Shown here: positions 6,805 through 14,777 of the stretch, piece by piece
How the letters are laid out: each line of letters starts with the position of its first letter
How positions within the stretch are numbered: the first letter of the stretch is position 1
Origin: CAZPDM01 sp964585305
Lineage (GTDB): Bacteria; Planctomycetota; Uabimicrobiia; Uabimicrobiales; JABWCH01
Assembly (NCBI GenBank): GCA_964585305.1
Contig: CAZPDM010000072.1
Coordinates: 1 to 23,318 of the forward strand
Length of the DNA: 23,318 nt
Reading direction: 5' to 3'
The notes under the pieces: model-generated
Told to the model about the DNA's origin: nothing
The model's input: the letters and a program-made list of their open reading frames with translations, nothing else
Databases searched by the model: none
Translations under genes and position numbers: made by a program

Positions 6805-8316
6805 ATGACAAAACGGATGCTCATCAATGTAATAGAAACCGAAGAAAGTCGCATTGCAATTGTGGATAATAACCGTTTAGAAGAAATCTACATTGAACGA
6901 ACTTCTTCTCTAGGACATGTTGGAAATATTTATAAAGGAAAAGTTGTCAATATCGAACCTTCTATACAAGCCGCTTTTGTAGATATTGGCGAAGGACGCA
7001 ATGGTTTTCTACATGTTTCAGACGTCATGCCAATTTATGGGCAAGTCAGTAGCGAAGATCCAAATGGACATACTCGCAAGCGTGAAAAAAAAATACAAGA
7101 TTTGCTCGCTAAAGGTATGGAAGTTTTGATACAAATTACTAAGGAAGGTATTGGCAACAAAGCTCCAACTTTAACTACTTATCTTTCTTTGCCAGGACGC
7201 TATATTGTTTTAATGCCCTCGATTAAAAGATCTGGCGTTTCCCGTAAAATTGAAGATGAAGTCCTGCGAAAAAAACTGCGGGATACTTTAAGCAAGCTAG
7301 CTCCTCCTCCTGGAATGGGCTATATCATTCGTACTGCTGGGGCTAATAAAAGTGCTCAAGAAATTTCCAAAGATTTAAACTATCTTTTAAACCTTTGGAA
7401 AGTTATTACAAAACGTGCATGTCATGCAAAAGCTCCATCGTTAATTTATCAAGAAAGTGATTTGGTAATTCGTACTTTGCGCGATATTTTTACAGAAGAT
7501 ATTGAAGATGTAATTGTAGATCGTCAATCAGCTTATCAAAAAGCCTTAGACTTTATGAATGTTCTTTCCCCAGATTATGCTAAAAAAGTAAAAATATATA
7601 CGGAAAATGTTCCATTATTTCATAAATTTGGAATCGAATCAGAAATTGAAAAAATCTATGAGAAAAAAGTTCCATTAGGCTCCGGGGGACATTTAGTTAT
7701 TGAACAGACAGAAGCCTTAGTTGCGATCGATGTTAATTCTGGAAAATATACAGAAGAAGAAGATATTGAAGAAACTGCCTTCAAAATTAATATGGAAGCG
7801 GCAGAAGAAATTGCACGACAACTACGTCTACGAGACCTTGGTGGGGTAATTATCTGCGATTTTATTGATATGAAAGATCTCAAGAACCGCAGAATTGTAG
7901 AACGCAAATTCCGTGATAGTTTACGCAAAGATCGCGCACGAAATCGTGTGGGACGAATTAGCCAATTTGGAATTATTGAAATGACTCGGCAACGTTTAGG
8001 CCCATCACTTAAAACTTACACACATACTATATGTAGCCATTGCAATGGGCATGGATGTATAAAAAGCATTGAAACACTCTCTTTGCTCATTATGCGAAAA
8101 ATAAAACTTGGTGCGCTTTCTGGCAACGTTAAAAAAATTGTAGTCACAGCGCATGCGGAAGTTGCTTCTGATTTAACTAATCAAAAACGTAAAATGCTAC
8201 ATGAATTAGAACAACAGACTAATGTGGAAATTGTCATTAGTCCTTCTAATAGCATTGAAATAGAAAAATATTCAGTAGAGTATTTCGGAAGCGATAACCA
8301 ATCAATTATGCTTTAA
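6805..8316 (+). CDS. rng: Ribonuclease G/E family endoribonuclease
   Basis: At 503 residues this matches RNase G or the catalytic half of RNase E; the long scaffold tail of RNase E is absent. An N-terminal S1 RNA-binding domain is seen (about 36-120, with GNIYKGKVVNIEPSIQAAFVDIGEGRNGFLHV). The DNase I-like catalytic region has D309 in AIDVNSGKYT and D352 in CDFIDM, the metal-binding acidic pair. The zinc-link CxxC is C410-x-x-C413, used for dimerisation in this family. It cuts single-stranded RNA in rRNA 5' maturation and mRNA decay. The ATG at 6805 has only a weak AAGG at 6791-6794, consistent with coupling to the upstream gene. An intrinsic terminator follows. Confidence 0.95.
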   Translation: MTKRMLINVIETEESRIAIVDNNRLEEIYIERTSSLGHVGNIYKGKVVNIEPSIQAAFVDIGEGRNGFLHVSDVMPIYGQVSSEDPNGHTRKREKKIQDLLAKGMEVLIQITKEGIGNKAPTLTTYLSLPGRYIVLMPSIKRSGVSRKIEDEVLRKKLRDTLSKLAPPPGMGYIIRTAGANKSAQEISKDLNYLLNLWKVITKRACHAKAPSLIYQESDLVIRTLRDIFTEDIEDVIVDRQSAYQKALDFMNVLSPDYAKKVKIYTENVPLFHKFGIESEIEKIYEKKVPLGSGGHLVIEQTEALVAIDVNSGKYTEEEDIEETAFKINMEAAEEIARQLRLRDLGGVIICDFIDMKDLKNRRIVERKFRDSLRKDRARNRVGRISQFGIIEMTRQRLGPSLKTYTHTICSHCNGHGCIKSIETLSLLIMRKIKLGALSGNVKKIVVTAHAEVASDLTNQKRKMLHELEQQTNVEIVISPSNSIEIEKYSVEYFGSDNQSIML

Positions 8317-8327
8317 TTTATTTCAAT

Positions 8328-8363
8328 AAAAAAAACGGCAGCCAGAAAAGCTGTCGTTTTTTC
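8328..8363 (+). terminator. Intrinsic terminator after rng
   Basis: 8330-8342 pairs with 8350-8362 (13 bp including one G-T wobble, core CGGCAGC/GCTGTCG) around loop CAGAAAA. The 3' arm ends in six T. It lies 13 bp after the rng stop and separates the pilus/rng block from mutS. The flanking A-run means it could also work in the opposite direction. Confidence 0.9.
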
Positions 8364-8391
8364 TTAAAGATTTTTATTTAGGATTTTATTT

Positions 8392-11115
8392 ATGCCAGAA
8401 ACACCAATGGTGAAACAATATCAAAGTATTAAAGCGCAACATCGTGATATTATTGTATTTTTTCGTATGGGTGATTTTTATGAAATGTTTTATGAAGATG
8501 CAGAAATTGCTTCAAAAGTTTTGGGAATTGCTCTAACCTCTAGAAATAAAGGGGAAAATGCAATGCCTATGGCTGGAGTTCCAGCTAAAGCAATGGAAAG
8601 CTATCTCCAGAAGCTATTAGAAAAACAGCTTAAAATTGCCATTTGTGAACAAACCCAAGATCCTAAAGAAGCTCAAGGTTTAGTTGAACGAAATGTTGTG
8701 CGTATTATTACTCCAGGAACTTTAACAGAACAAGAAGTTTTATATGCAAAAGGAAATAACTTTCTATTATCCGTTTGTATTTTGTTGAAGTCCAACTCTA
8801 AAATGGTCGGATTAGCTTGGACAGATATTTCTACTGGCCAATTTTGGGTACACGAAATTGATTCATTACAAATTTATGATGAAATTTCTCGTATTGCTCC
8901 TGCTGAGTGTTTAATTTCTGAGGAAGCTCGTGATTATATACTATCTCCAGGAGACAATCAAAATAGCTTAGAAAAGATTCTACAACTTCAACAAATTCCA
9001 ATTACAACTAAGCCTAAATGGTATTTTGATCCTTTAAGTTCCGAACAAACATTACGAGAACATTTCCAAATACAAACATTAGAAAGCTACGGTTGTATCG
9101 AAATGAAATGCGCTATCGGAGCTGCTGGTGCTTTATTAAAATATTTAAACGAAACACAAAAAACAAGCCTTCGTAATTTAGAAAGAATAGAAGTTTATAA
9201 TGCTAGTGAAACAATGTTTTTAGACCGTGCTACGCGACATTGTTTAGAAATACAAAGAACTATGCGTGAAGGTAGTAAAAAAGGAACTTTGTTAGAAATA
9301 CTTGATAAAACATGCACAGCCATGGGTGCAAGGTTACTCATGTCTTGGATTTCCACCCCTTTGGTTAATATTGAAAAAATCCAACAGAGACAGGAGGGAA
9401 TACAAGTTCTATATAAATACCGAGAAATCAATAATAAAATTCGCAGCCTTTTAGAAAAAATACAAGATATTGAAAGACTGTGTTCTCGTGTTGCTTATCA
9501 ACGTGTTAATGCACGCGATCTTCTAGCAATTAAAAATTCCCTGCAAATTTTACCAGATATTCAGAGATCTCTGGGTTCTTTGCAGATGGAAATTTCAAAA
9601 GAAAAAAAAGAAATTTTTTCAGAGAATAAAGAATTTTCAACTGTTCTACAAGATAAAACAGAAATAGAAAATTTTCCTAAAATTTTAGCAGATATATACC
9701 ATCAAATTTCTACAATGGATGAATTGGCCAATCTATTAGATTCTGCTATACATCCTGATCCAGAAGTTACGTTAAAAGATGGAAATATTATTAAAGATGG
9801 TTATTCAAAAGAACTCGATGAGCTTAGAAGCCTTCAACGTTCTGATACAAAATGGCGAGAAAATTTTCAAAAACGAGAAATACAACGTACGAACATTCCT
9901 ACTCTAAAGATTGGCTATACTTCTGTATTTGGTTATTATATCGAAGTTACAAATTCCCACTCTCATAAAATCCCTGATAATTATATTCGAAAGCAAACAT
10001 TAAAAAATGCAGAACGATATATTACTCCGGAGCTAAAAGAATATGAAGAAAAAGCCTTAACGGCCTGTCAAAGGGCCAATGCTTTAGAATATCAATTATT
10101 CCTTGAGCTACGTGAAAAAGTTAGTCAGCATCTTCCTGAACTTCAAAAAATTGCTCGAGCAATTGCGTGTTTAGATGTTTTAAGCAATCTTTCCTACATT
10201 GCTATAGAATACAAATATGTTTGCCCAGAAATGCTTAAAAATAATGAACTAGAAATTATCGGAGGCAGGCATCCAGTATTAAGTGCCAGTAAGCCATCTT
10301 TTGTGCCAAATGATATTAAATTAGGAATAGGAAAAGAAATTGCCATTATTACAGGCCCTAATATGGCAGGAAAATCAACATACATTCGACAAGTTGCATT
10401 ACTTATTCTTATGGCGCAAATTGGTTCATTTATTCCTTGTGAAAAAGCAAAGATTGGAATTGTAGATCGTATTTTTACTCGCATTGGTGCAGCAGATGAA
10501 ATCAGCCGAGATCGTAGTACTTTTATGGTTGAAATGATTGAAACTGCTAATATTCTCAATCGTGCAACAGAAAAAAGTTTTATTGCACTGGATGAAGTCG
10601 GTCGAGGAACAAGTACTTTCGATGGAATTTCATTAGCTTGGGCAATCATGGAGCATATTCAGAAAAAAATCAAAGCTCGCACAGTATTTGCAACACATTA
10701 CCATGAAATGGCAGAGTTAGCTGAGATTTTTCCTAATGTTCATAATTACAATGTAGCAGTTCAAGAACGCGGAGAAGAAATTACTTTTCTTTATAAGATC
10801 ATGCCAGGAAGTGCAGATAAAAGCTATGGCATCCATGTCGCACGGCTAGCCGGTATTCCCAAAGAAGTACTCAAACGAGGTAAAGATATTCTTGCTAATT
10901 TGCAAAAGCATTCTCTCGATTTTCAAACTTATACAAAAGGTTGCCTTCGTATTAACAATGCGCTGCAATCCCAAACCCAATCTCAAACAAATCTTTTTTC
11001 TTTTGTTGGAGAACAAATTATTACCATGCTAGCAAATATAGAAATTAACAATCTTTCCCCTATAGAAGCCTTCCAAATTTTAAATGATCTTCATAATGAA
11101 GCAAAAAAAATATGA
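8392..11115 (+). CDS. mutS: DNA mismatch repair protein MutS
   Basis: This is a full-length MutS1 of 907 residues, slightly longer than the usual 850-880. The mismatch-recognition F-x-E motif is intact (F29-Y-E31 in GDFYEMF). The C-terminal ABC-type ATPase has Walker A GPNMAGKST (655-663), Walker B LDEVGRGTSTFDG (D734, E735) and the ATHYHE switch. It binds mismatches as a dimer and recruits MutL. AGGA at 8380-8383, 8 nt before the ATG, supports the start. No mutL is in the window. The coding sequence ends in an A-rich run and its stop overlaps an ATG of the next frame (ATGA), so the following gene is in the same transcription unit. Confidence 0.97.
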   Translation: MPETPMVKQYQSIKAQHRDIIVFFRMGDFYEMFYEDAEIASKVLGIALTSRNKGENAMPMAGVPAKAMESYLQKLLEKQLKIAICEQTQDPKEAQGLVERNVVRIITPGTLTEQEVLYAKGNNFLLSVCILLKSNSKMVGLAWTDISTGQFWVHEIDSLQIYDEISRIAPAECLISEEARDYILSPGDNQNSLEKILQLQQIPITTKPKWYFDPLSSEQTLREHFQIQTLESYGCIEMKCAIGAAGALLKYLNETQKTSLRNLERIEVYNASETMFLDRATRHCLEIQRTMREGSKKGTLLEILDKTCTAMGARLLMSWISTPLVNIEKIQQRQEGIQVLYKYREINNKIRSLLEKIQDIERLCSRVAYQRVNARDLLAIKNSLQILPDIQRSLGSLQMEISKEKKEIFSENKEFSTVLQDKTEIENFPKILADIYHQISTMDELANLLDSAIHPDPEVTLKDGNIIKDGYSKELDELRSLQRSDTKWRENFQKREIQRTNIPTLKIGYTSVFGYYIEVTNSHSHKIPDNYIRKQTLKNAERYITPELKEYEEKALTACQRANALEYQLFLELREKVSQHLPELQKIARAIACLDVLSNLSYIAIEYKYVCPEMLKNNELEIIGGRHPVLSASKPSFVPNDIKLGIGKEIAIITGPNMAGKSTYIRQVALLILMAQIGSFIPCEKAKIGIVDRIFTRIGAADEISRDRSTFMVEMIETANILNRATEKSFIALDEVGRGTSTFDGISLAWAIMEHIQKKIKARTVFATHYHEMAELAEIFPNVHNYNVAVQERGEEITFLYKIMPGSADKSYGIHVARLAGIPKEVLKRGKDILANLQKHSLDFQTYTKGCLRINNALQSQTQSQTNLFSFVGEQIITMLANIEINNLSPIEAFQILNDLHNEAKKI

Positions 11116-11129
11116 GAGAGGAGAAAAAA

Positions 11130-12221
11130 ATGTTTAGCGTTTTAAAAAAAATTTTCTTTTTCACAGTTGTAATAATATGGCTTTTTAATACAAACTTTCT
11201 TCAAGCACAAATGAAAATTCTCTCAACTAAATTTTTAGGCCCGGTATGGAATGAAGGACATGCGAAAGCCTTTGTTATTGCTCAAGATGGCGGTGATTCC
11301 TATACTACTCCAGAAGGAACATTATGGTGGTTTGGAGATACTTTTCTAGGGATAAGAAAAGACAATGGGAAACATGATTTTAGGGGTGGAATTTCTTGCT
11401 CTGTTGCTAAATTGGAGAAGACTGAAAAGCTGCCCCCAGTTTTAAAATTCTTGACAGGACAAGATGGCAAAGCTATTCAAGCAATAGAATTTTTTTCGGA
11501 TGAACCTTGGGAACATTATAGAATTTGGCCGCTTGCAGGGATCTTTGTAAATGGAAAATCATATATATATTATTCTTTAATTGAAATTACAGGCAATCAA
11601 TTGTGGGATTTTAAATGTGTTGGAACAGGATTAGCCTGTAGTGATAAACCATTTAGCGTTCATAAAAGAATCCAACCAGAAGCTGGATGGAGATTTTCTG
11701 TTAGCCCTTCCGCTATCATTTTAACAAATGACTGGATATATCTTTTTGATGTTGAAAAAAGAAAAGAACAAAATGGTGTTTGGCTCGCGCGAGTTACGCC
11801 CAAAGAAATAGAAAACCCTACGGCTTATCAATTTTATTGTGGTAAAGAATTAGGATTTTCTAATGACAGAGAGAAACAAGTTTTGTTTTTAGAAAATATT
11901 TACGGACAAGTATCTATTGTTTGGAATGAATATCTAAAAAAATATATTCTTGCTTCTTCCAGCGATTTTTTCCGCCCATACGAAATTCGTTTTTACCTAG
12001 CAGACAATCCTGTAGGACCTTGGATTAAAACGACTACAAACATTTATGTTCCTGAACACTTGCAGGAAAAAAAAGTTACTCTTATTTATTGCTCTTTTTT
12101 TCATCCAGAGTTATTTCAAGAAAATGGTCGCATTATGAATTTAACCTTTTCTCCGCATCTTGAAAATTCCTGGTTTGATGCAAATAATGAAATGATTGAA
12201 GTAGTCATCAGTAAAGAATAA
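11130..12221 (+). CDS. Secreted DUF4185-like beta-propeller protein
   Basis: The frame opens at 11112, overlapping the mutS stop by 4 bp. I prefer the ATG at 11130 because AGAGGAG at 11117-11123 lies 6 nt before it and a signal peptide starts there (positively charged FSVLKK, hydrophobic FFFTVVIIWLF, end FLQAQ). The mature part of the 363-residue protein has GGDSYTTPEGTLWWFGDTF, VWNEYLKKYILASSS, NPVGPW and FHPELF motifs. These are typical of DUF4185 and related five-bladed propellers of the glycoside hydrolase GH43/GH32 fold group. No catalytic activity can be assigned; a carbohydrate-binding or hydrolytic role outside the cytoplasm is inference. It closes the mutS unit and ends before a strong hairpin. 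It has no evident functional link to mismatch repair. Confidence 0.72.
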   Translation: MFSVLKKIFFFTVVIIWLFNTNFLQAQMKILSTKFLGPVWNEGHAKAFVIAQDGGDSYTTPEGTLWWFGDTFLGIRKDNGKHDFRGGISCSVAKLEKTEKLPPVLKFLTGQDGKAIQAIEFFSDEPWEHYRIWPLAGIFVNGKSYIYYSLIEITGNQLWDFKCVGTGLACSDKPFSVHKRIQPEAGWRFSVSPSAIILTNDWIYLFDVEKRKEQNGVWLARVTPKEIENPTAYQFYCGKELGFSNDREKQVLFLENIYGQVSIVWNEYLKKYILASSSDFFRPYEIRFYLADNPVGPWIKTTTNIYVPEHLQEKKVTLIYCSFFHPELFQENGRIMNLTFSPHLENSWFDANNEMIEVVISKE

Positions 12222-12242
12222 TCAACAATAATTACTAACAAA

Positions 12243-12286
12243 AAAAATAAGGAAAAAATGGATACATCCATTTTTTCCTTATTTTT
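12243..12286. terminator. Bidirectional terminator between converging genes
   Basis: 12243-12263 is the exact reverse complement of 12266-12286, a stem of about 20 bp with an apical TACA. A-rich and T-rich outer arms supply the terminal U-run on either strand. It lies 22 bp after the DUF4185-like stop and overlaps the stop codon of the converging PDZ gene by 2 bp (12285-12286), so it should terminate both transcripts. Confidence 0.93.
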
Positions 12287-13223
12287 AACGAACTACATTA
12301 AATGTTAATTTTACAGGTTGTCCATTACGTATAATTTCTACTTGTAATTTGGTTGTATTTCTATTTTGGCGTATCATTTGCTTAATATAGCTGGGATCAA
12401 GATTGTTTGTTGCTATGCCATTGATATTTTTTACCAGATCATCTTGACGTAAGCCAAATTTATAAGCCTCAGAACTATTTTTAATTCCGCGAAGTCTTAC
12501 ACCTACAGCTTGTCCTTCATCATCGTACTCTAACATAGGAGCAATTTCTTCAATTTTTTTATCAAGATTTTGTAAAATTTCTGTGCCTTTTTGGGAACTA
12601 ACTTCCCAATTATTAGAAGAGATTTCTCTAATTTCAAAGCTTTCAGATGCTGAAGAACTCGATTTGATAGGAAGATTGGTTTCTTTATATTCTATGAACA
12701 CTTCCCGGCCACCATTATCAAAACGAAATTTAATTCCTTTACCAGGAGTAATTTCCATTGCTGTAATATTATTTCCATCAAGTTGAATTTGCCAAGGCTT
12801 ATTATTATTTTTCTTATTATTTTCATTTAATGATTCGATCAAAACTGCTTCTTGACCTTTAATACTAACTAAAGCAAATCCAACACGAGGAATTTGTACA
12901 ATTTTTACTTTTTGTTGTAAAAGCTCTTTATGCCAATCTTGTTGAATTTTAGGAGGAACATAAGTTGTTTGTATAGGAGGATCTAATAAGACTTTAGCGT
13001 TATAAATAATAGCATATTCTTCTTTGGTAAGCTGATTCGTATTTATTTCTTTAGCTCGTGGTGCTAACAATTGTTCAATCGCATTTTTATCCATGCTAGG
13101 GACAAATTTGCTTGTAGGAAGCACATTACGATTTTTAAATGTAATCCCAAACATGATAACGATTGCAAAAAATAGTAAAAGATTTCCCAACCATAAAAAT
13201 TTTAATATTGATTTGAGTGGCAT
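12285..13223 (-). CDS. GspC-like membrane-anchored PDZ protein
   Basis: The 312-residue product has a short cytoplasmic N-terminus, one membrane helix (about residues 8-30), and a periplasmic region. That region includes a beta-rich stretch (about 105-195, IPRVGFALVSIKGQEAVLIE...) similar in layout to the GspC homology region. A C-terminal PDZ domain follows (about 225-312, VGVRLRGIKNSSEAYKFGLRQDDLVKNINGIA). This architecture is that of type II secretion GspC, which bridges the inner-membrane platform and the secretin. The frame extends to a TTG at 13253, but the ATG at 13223 has AAGG (complement of 13232-13235) 8 nt upstream and starts right at the anchor. It lies 101 bp downstream of a PilU-like gene on the same strand. 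A generic PDZ scaffold is the alternative. Confidence 0.68.
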   Translation of the reverse strand: MPLKSILKFLWLGNLLLFFAIVIMFGITFKNRNVLPTSKFVPSMDKNAIEQLLAPRAKEINTNQLTKEEYAIIYNAKVLLDPPIQTTYVPPKIQQDWHKELLQQKVKIVQIPRVGFALVSIKGQEAVLIESLNENNKKNNNKPWQIQLDGNNITAMEITPGKGIKFRFDNGGREVFIEYKETNLPIKSSSSASESFEIREISSNNWEVSSQKGTEILQNLDKKIEEIAPMLEYDDEGQAVGVRLRGIKNSSEAYKFGLRQDDLVKNINGIATNNLDPSYIKQMIRQNRNTTKLQVEIIRNGQPVKLTFNVVR

Positions 13224-13324
13224 GAGTAAAACCTTTCTTGCAAAGCAATCCAAAGGATTTCAAATATTTTGTGATTTTCCTAAAATATCGCAGATCTTTT
13301 TAGTTTTTTGGTTGTTGAAATAGA

Positions 13325-14578
13325 TTATTTTTTGATACGATCGTCATCACCAAATTTCTTTATTCGATCATCACCAAATTTTTTGGAAGGTTCAGAAAAT
13401 TCTCTTTGAGAAGAAAGATTGGTACTACTTTCTGATCCAACTCCCGATGAAGAGGTAGAAATATTTGTTGTTCCAGAAATAGCAGCAGGTGCCATATATC
13501 GTTTTGCATTTTTGGAGATACCACGAAGATACATTCTTAATTCATCTGGATTATCTGATGCTGCAAAGGCATCATCTTGAGAGATGAGTTCTTTTTCACA
13601 AAGAAGTTGCAAGGATTTTCCAAATGTCATTGTTCCAAAATAATCATAGCCTTCATCTAATGCTTTGGCTAATTCTAGGGTTCGTCCTTCTGCTAAAATT
13701 TGTTTAACAGTAGGAGTTCCAAGTAATAATTCTGTAGCAGGAACACGACCTTTCCCAGATTTTTTAGGAATGAGTCGGATAGATAATATTCCTTCTAAAA
13801 TCATTGCTAGCTGCTGTCGAAGCATAGGATGCTGATGAGGTGGGAAAAACATGACAATACGTTCTACTGTTTGAACAGCATTCAATGTATGTAAAGTTGA
13901 AAATACTAAATGGCCTGTTTCAGCAGCAGAAATCGCAGCTTCTACAGTTTCCTGATCTCGAATTTCACCAATTAAAATAACATCAGGACTTTGACGCATA
14001 GCATGTTTTAAAGCAACCATAAAACTTTCTGTATCAATACCTACTTCACGTTGGCTAAAGATAGAATTTTTTTCTCTAAAAATAAACTCTATAGGATCTT
14101 CAACAGTTACAACATGTTTCGGAAGATTTTCATTGATATATTGCAAAATAGAAGCTAAAGACGTTGACTTTCCACTTCCAGCAATACCGGTTGCCAATAC
14201 TAAACCACGAGAAAGATTTGCTAATTTTTCCATGCCTTTAATTGGAAGATTGAGTTCTTGAAAATTTGGAATACGGCTTTGAACATGCCGAAAAACCATA
14301 GCATGTTGACTCATATATCTAAAAACATTGGCTCGAAAACGTCCAACATTAGGCAAATCTAAAGAAAAATCAGCTTCTCCATACTGCTCAAAATTTTCTT
14401 TGCAAGTATCATCTAATAATTCGTCAAATGCCGCCCACATTTGTTCTTGTGTTAAAGGAACATCCGCAATAAAACGTATCTTTCCATCAATACGCATTCC
14501 TGGCCGACTATTTGTTTTCAAAAACAAATCCGATGCTCCTTGAGCAACCATATATTCAAAAAATCTCTTAATTTCCAT
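13325..14578 (-). CDS. pilU: PilT/PilU-family type IV pilus retraction ATPase
   Basis: This 417-residue secretion-type ATPase has Walker A GIAGSGKST (131-139), Asp box VEDPIEF (159-165), Walker B LIGEIRD (202-208) and His box STLHT (227-231). QREVGIDTESFMVALKHAMRQSPDV and the ending SDNPDELRMYLRGI resemble PilU more than PilT, so PilU is preferred with moderate certainty. It powers filament disassembly at the inner-membrane base. Residues 366-417 are an unusual Ser/Thr-rich tail ending in two near-identical units (KKFGDDRI, 399-406; KKFGDDDRI, 407-415). AAGG, read on the minus strand, lies 9 nt before the ATG. Two genes form this minus-strand unit, separated from the main pilus operon by mutS. 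Confidence 0.92.
   Translation of the reverse strand: MEIKRFFEYMVAQGASDLFLKTNSRPGMRIDGKIRFIADVPLTQEQMWAAFDELLDDTCKENFEQYGEADFSLDLPNVGRFRANVFRYMSQHAMVFRHVQSRIPNFQELNLPIKGMEKLANLSRGLVLATGIAGSGKSTSLASILQYINENLPKHVVTVEDPIEFIFREKNSIFSQREVGIDTESFMVALKHAMRQSPDVILIGEIRDQETVEAAISAAETGHLVFSTLHTLNAVQTVERIVMFFPPHQHPMLRQQLAMILEGILSIRLIPKKSGKGRVPATELLLGTPTVKQILAEGRTLELAKALDEGYDYFGTMTFGKSLQLLCEKELISQDDAFAASDNPDELRMYLRGISKNAKRYMAPAAISGTTNISTSSSGVGSESSTNLSSQREFSEPSKKFGDDRIKKFGDDDRIKK
13328..13383. repeat. Tandem repeat encoding the acidic/basic tail of the PilU-like ATPase
   Basis: Two adjacent units of 24-27 bp (forward-strand core CGATC...ATCACCAAATTT) encode KKFGDDRI and KKFGDDDRI at the extreme C-terminus of the minus-strand ATPase. 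They differ by one codon plus a few bases, suggesting a recent local duplication. Confidence 0.75.
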
Positions 14579-14639
14579 GTAAAAAAACCTTCGATAAAAA
14601 AATAGTTTTTTTCATAAAATCTCGTTTTTGATTTAAAAG

Positions 14640-14668
14640 ATTTTACGAAATATTTCAAAATTTTGCAA
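14640..14668 (-). promoter_or_regulatory. Candidate sigma70-type promoter for the PilU-like/GspC-like unit
   Basis: Read on the minus strand, TTGCAA (14668-14663) and TAAAAT (14645-14640) are separated by exactly 17 nt. They lie about 60 bp upstream of the pilU-like ATG. The region is very AT-rich, so chance matches are likely; spacing and position are the supporting points. Confidence 0.45.
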
Positions 14669-14710
14669 AAGAAATATAGATTTACTTAAAATAAATTTAT
14701 TAGCTCTAAC

Positions 14711-14750
14711 TTGAAAGTTATGATTTATAGAGTATAATTTAAGAGCTCTT
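14711..14750 (+). promoter_or_regulatory. Sigma70-type promoter for the pseudokinase-peptidase operon, with palindrome at the start site
   Basis: TTGAAA (14711-14716), 16-nt spacer, TATAAT (14733-14738). The predicted transcription start falls at about 14744-14746, inside a perfect 10-bp palindrome AAGAGCTCTT (14741-14750). The ATG at 14778 is about 32 nt downstream. The promoter is near consensus. The palindrome could be a repressor site, but a 10-bp palindrome alone is weak evidence. Confidence 0.6.
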
Positions 14751-14777
14751 TAAATTTTCTTTGAAAGAAAGTCAACT

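Noticed and set aside
10194..10649. Open frame of 151 codons antisense to mutS
   Set aside because: It mirrors the conserved ATPase region of mutS, has no ribosome binding site and no recognisable domain; it is a codon-usage shadow. The same applies to the other antisense frames over pilO, rng, the pseudokinase and the WD40 region.
11103..11132. A8 run before the mutS stop as a programmed -1 frameshift joining MutS to the next protein
   Set aside because: The downstream frame has its own strong ribosome binding site and signal peptide; a fusion would bury a signal peptide inside MutS. Ordinary operon coupling is simpler.
13224..13253. TTG start for the GspC-like gene
   Set aside because: The ATG at 13223 has a well-placed AAGG and begins directly at the membrane anchor; the TTG adds 10 residues with no ribosome binding site.
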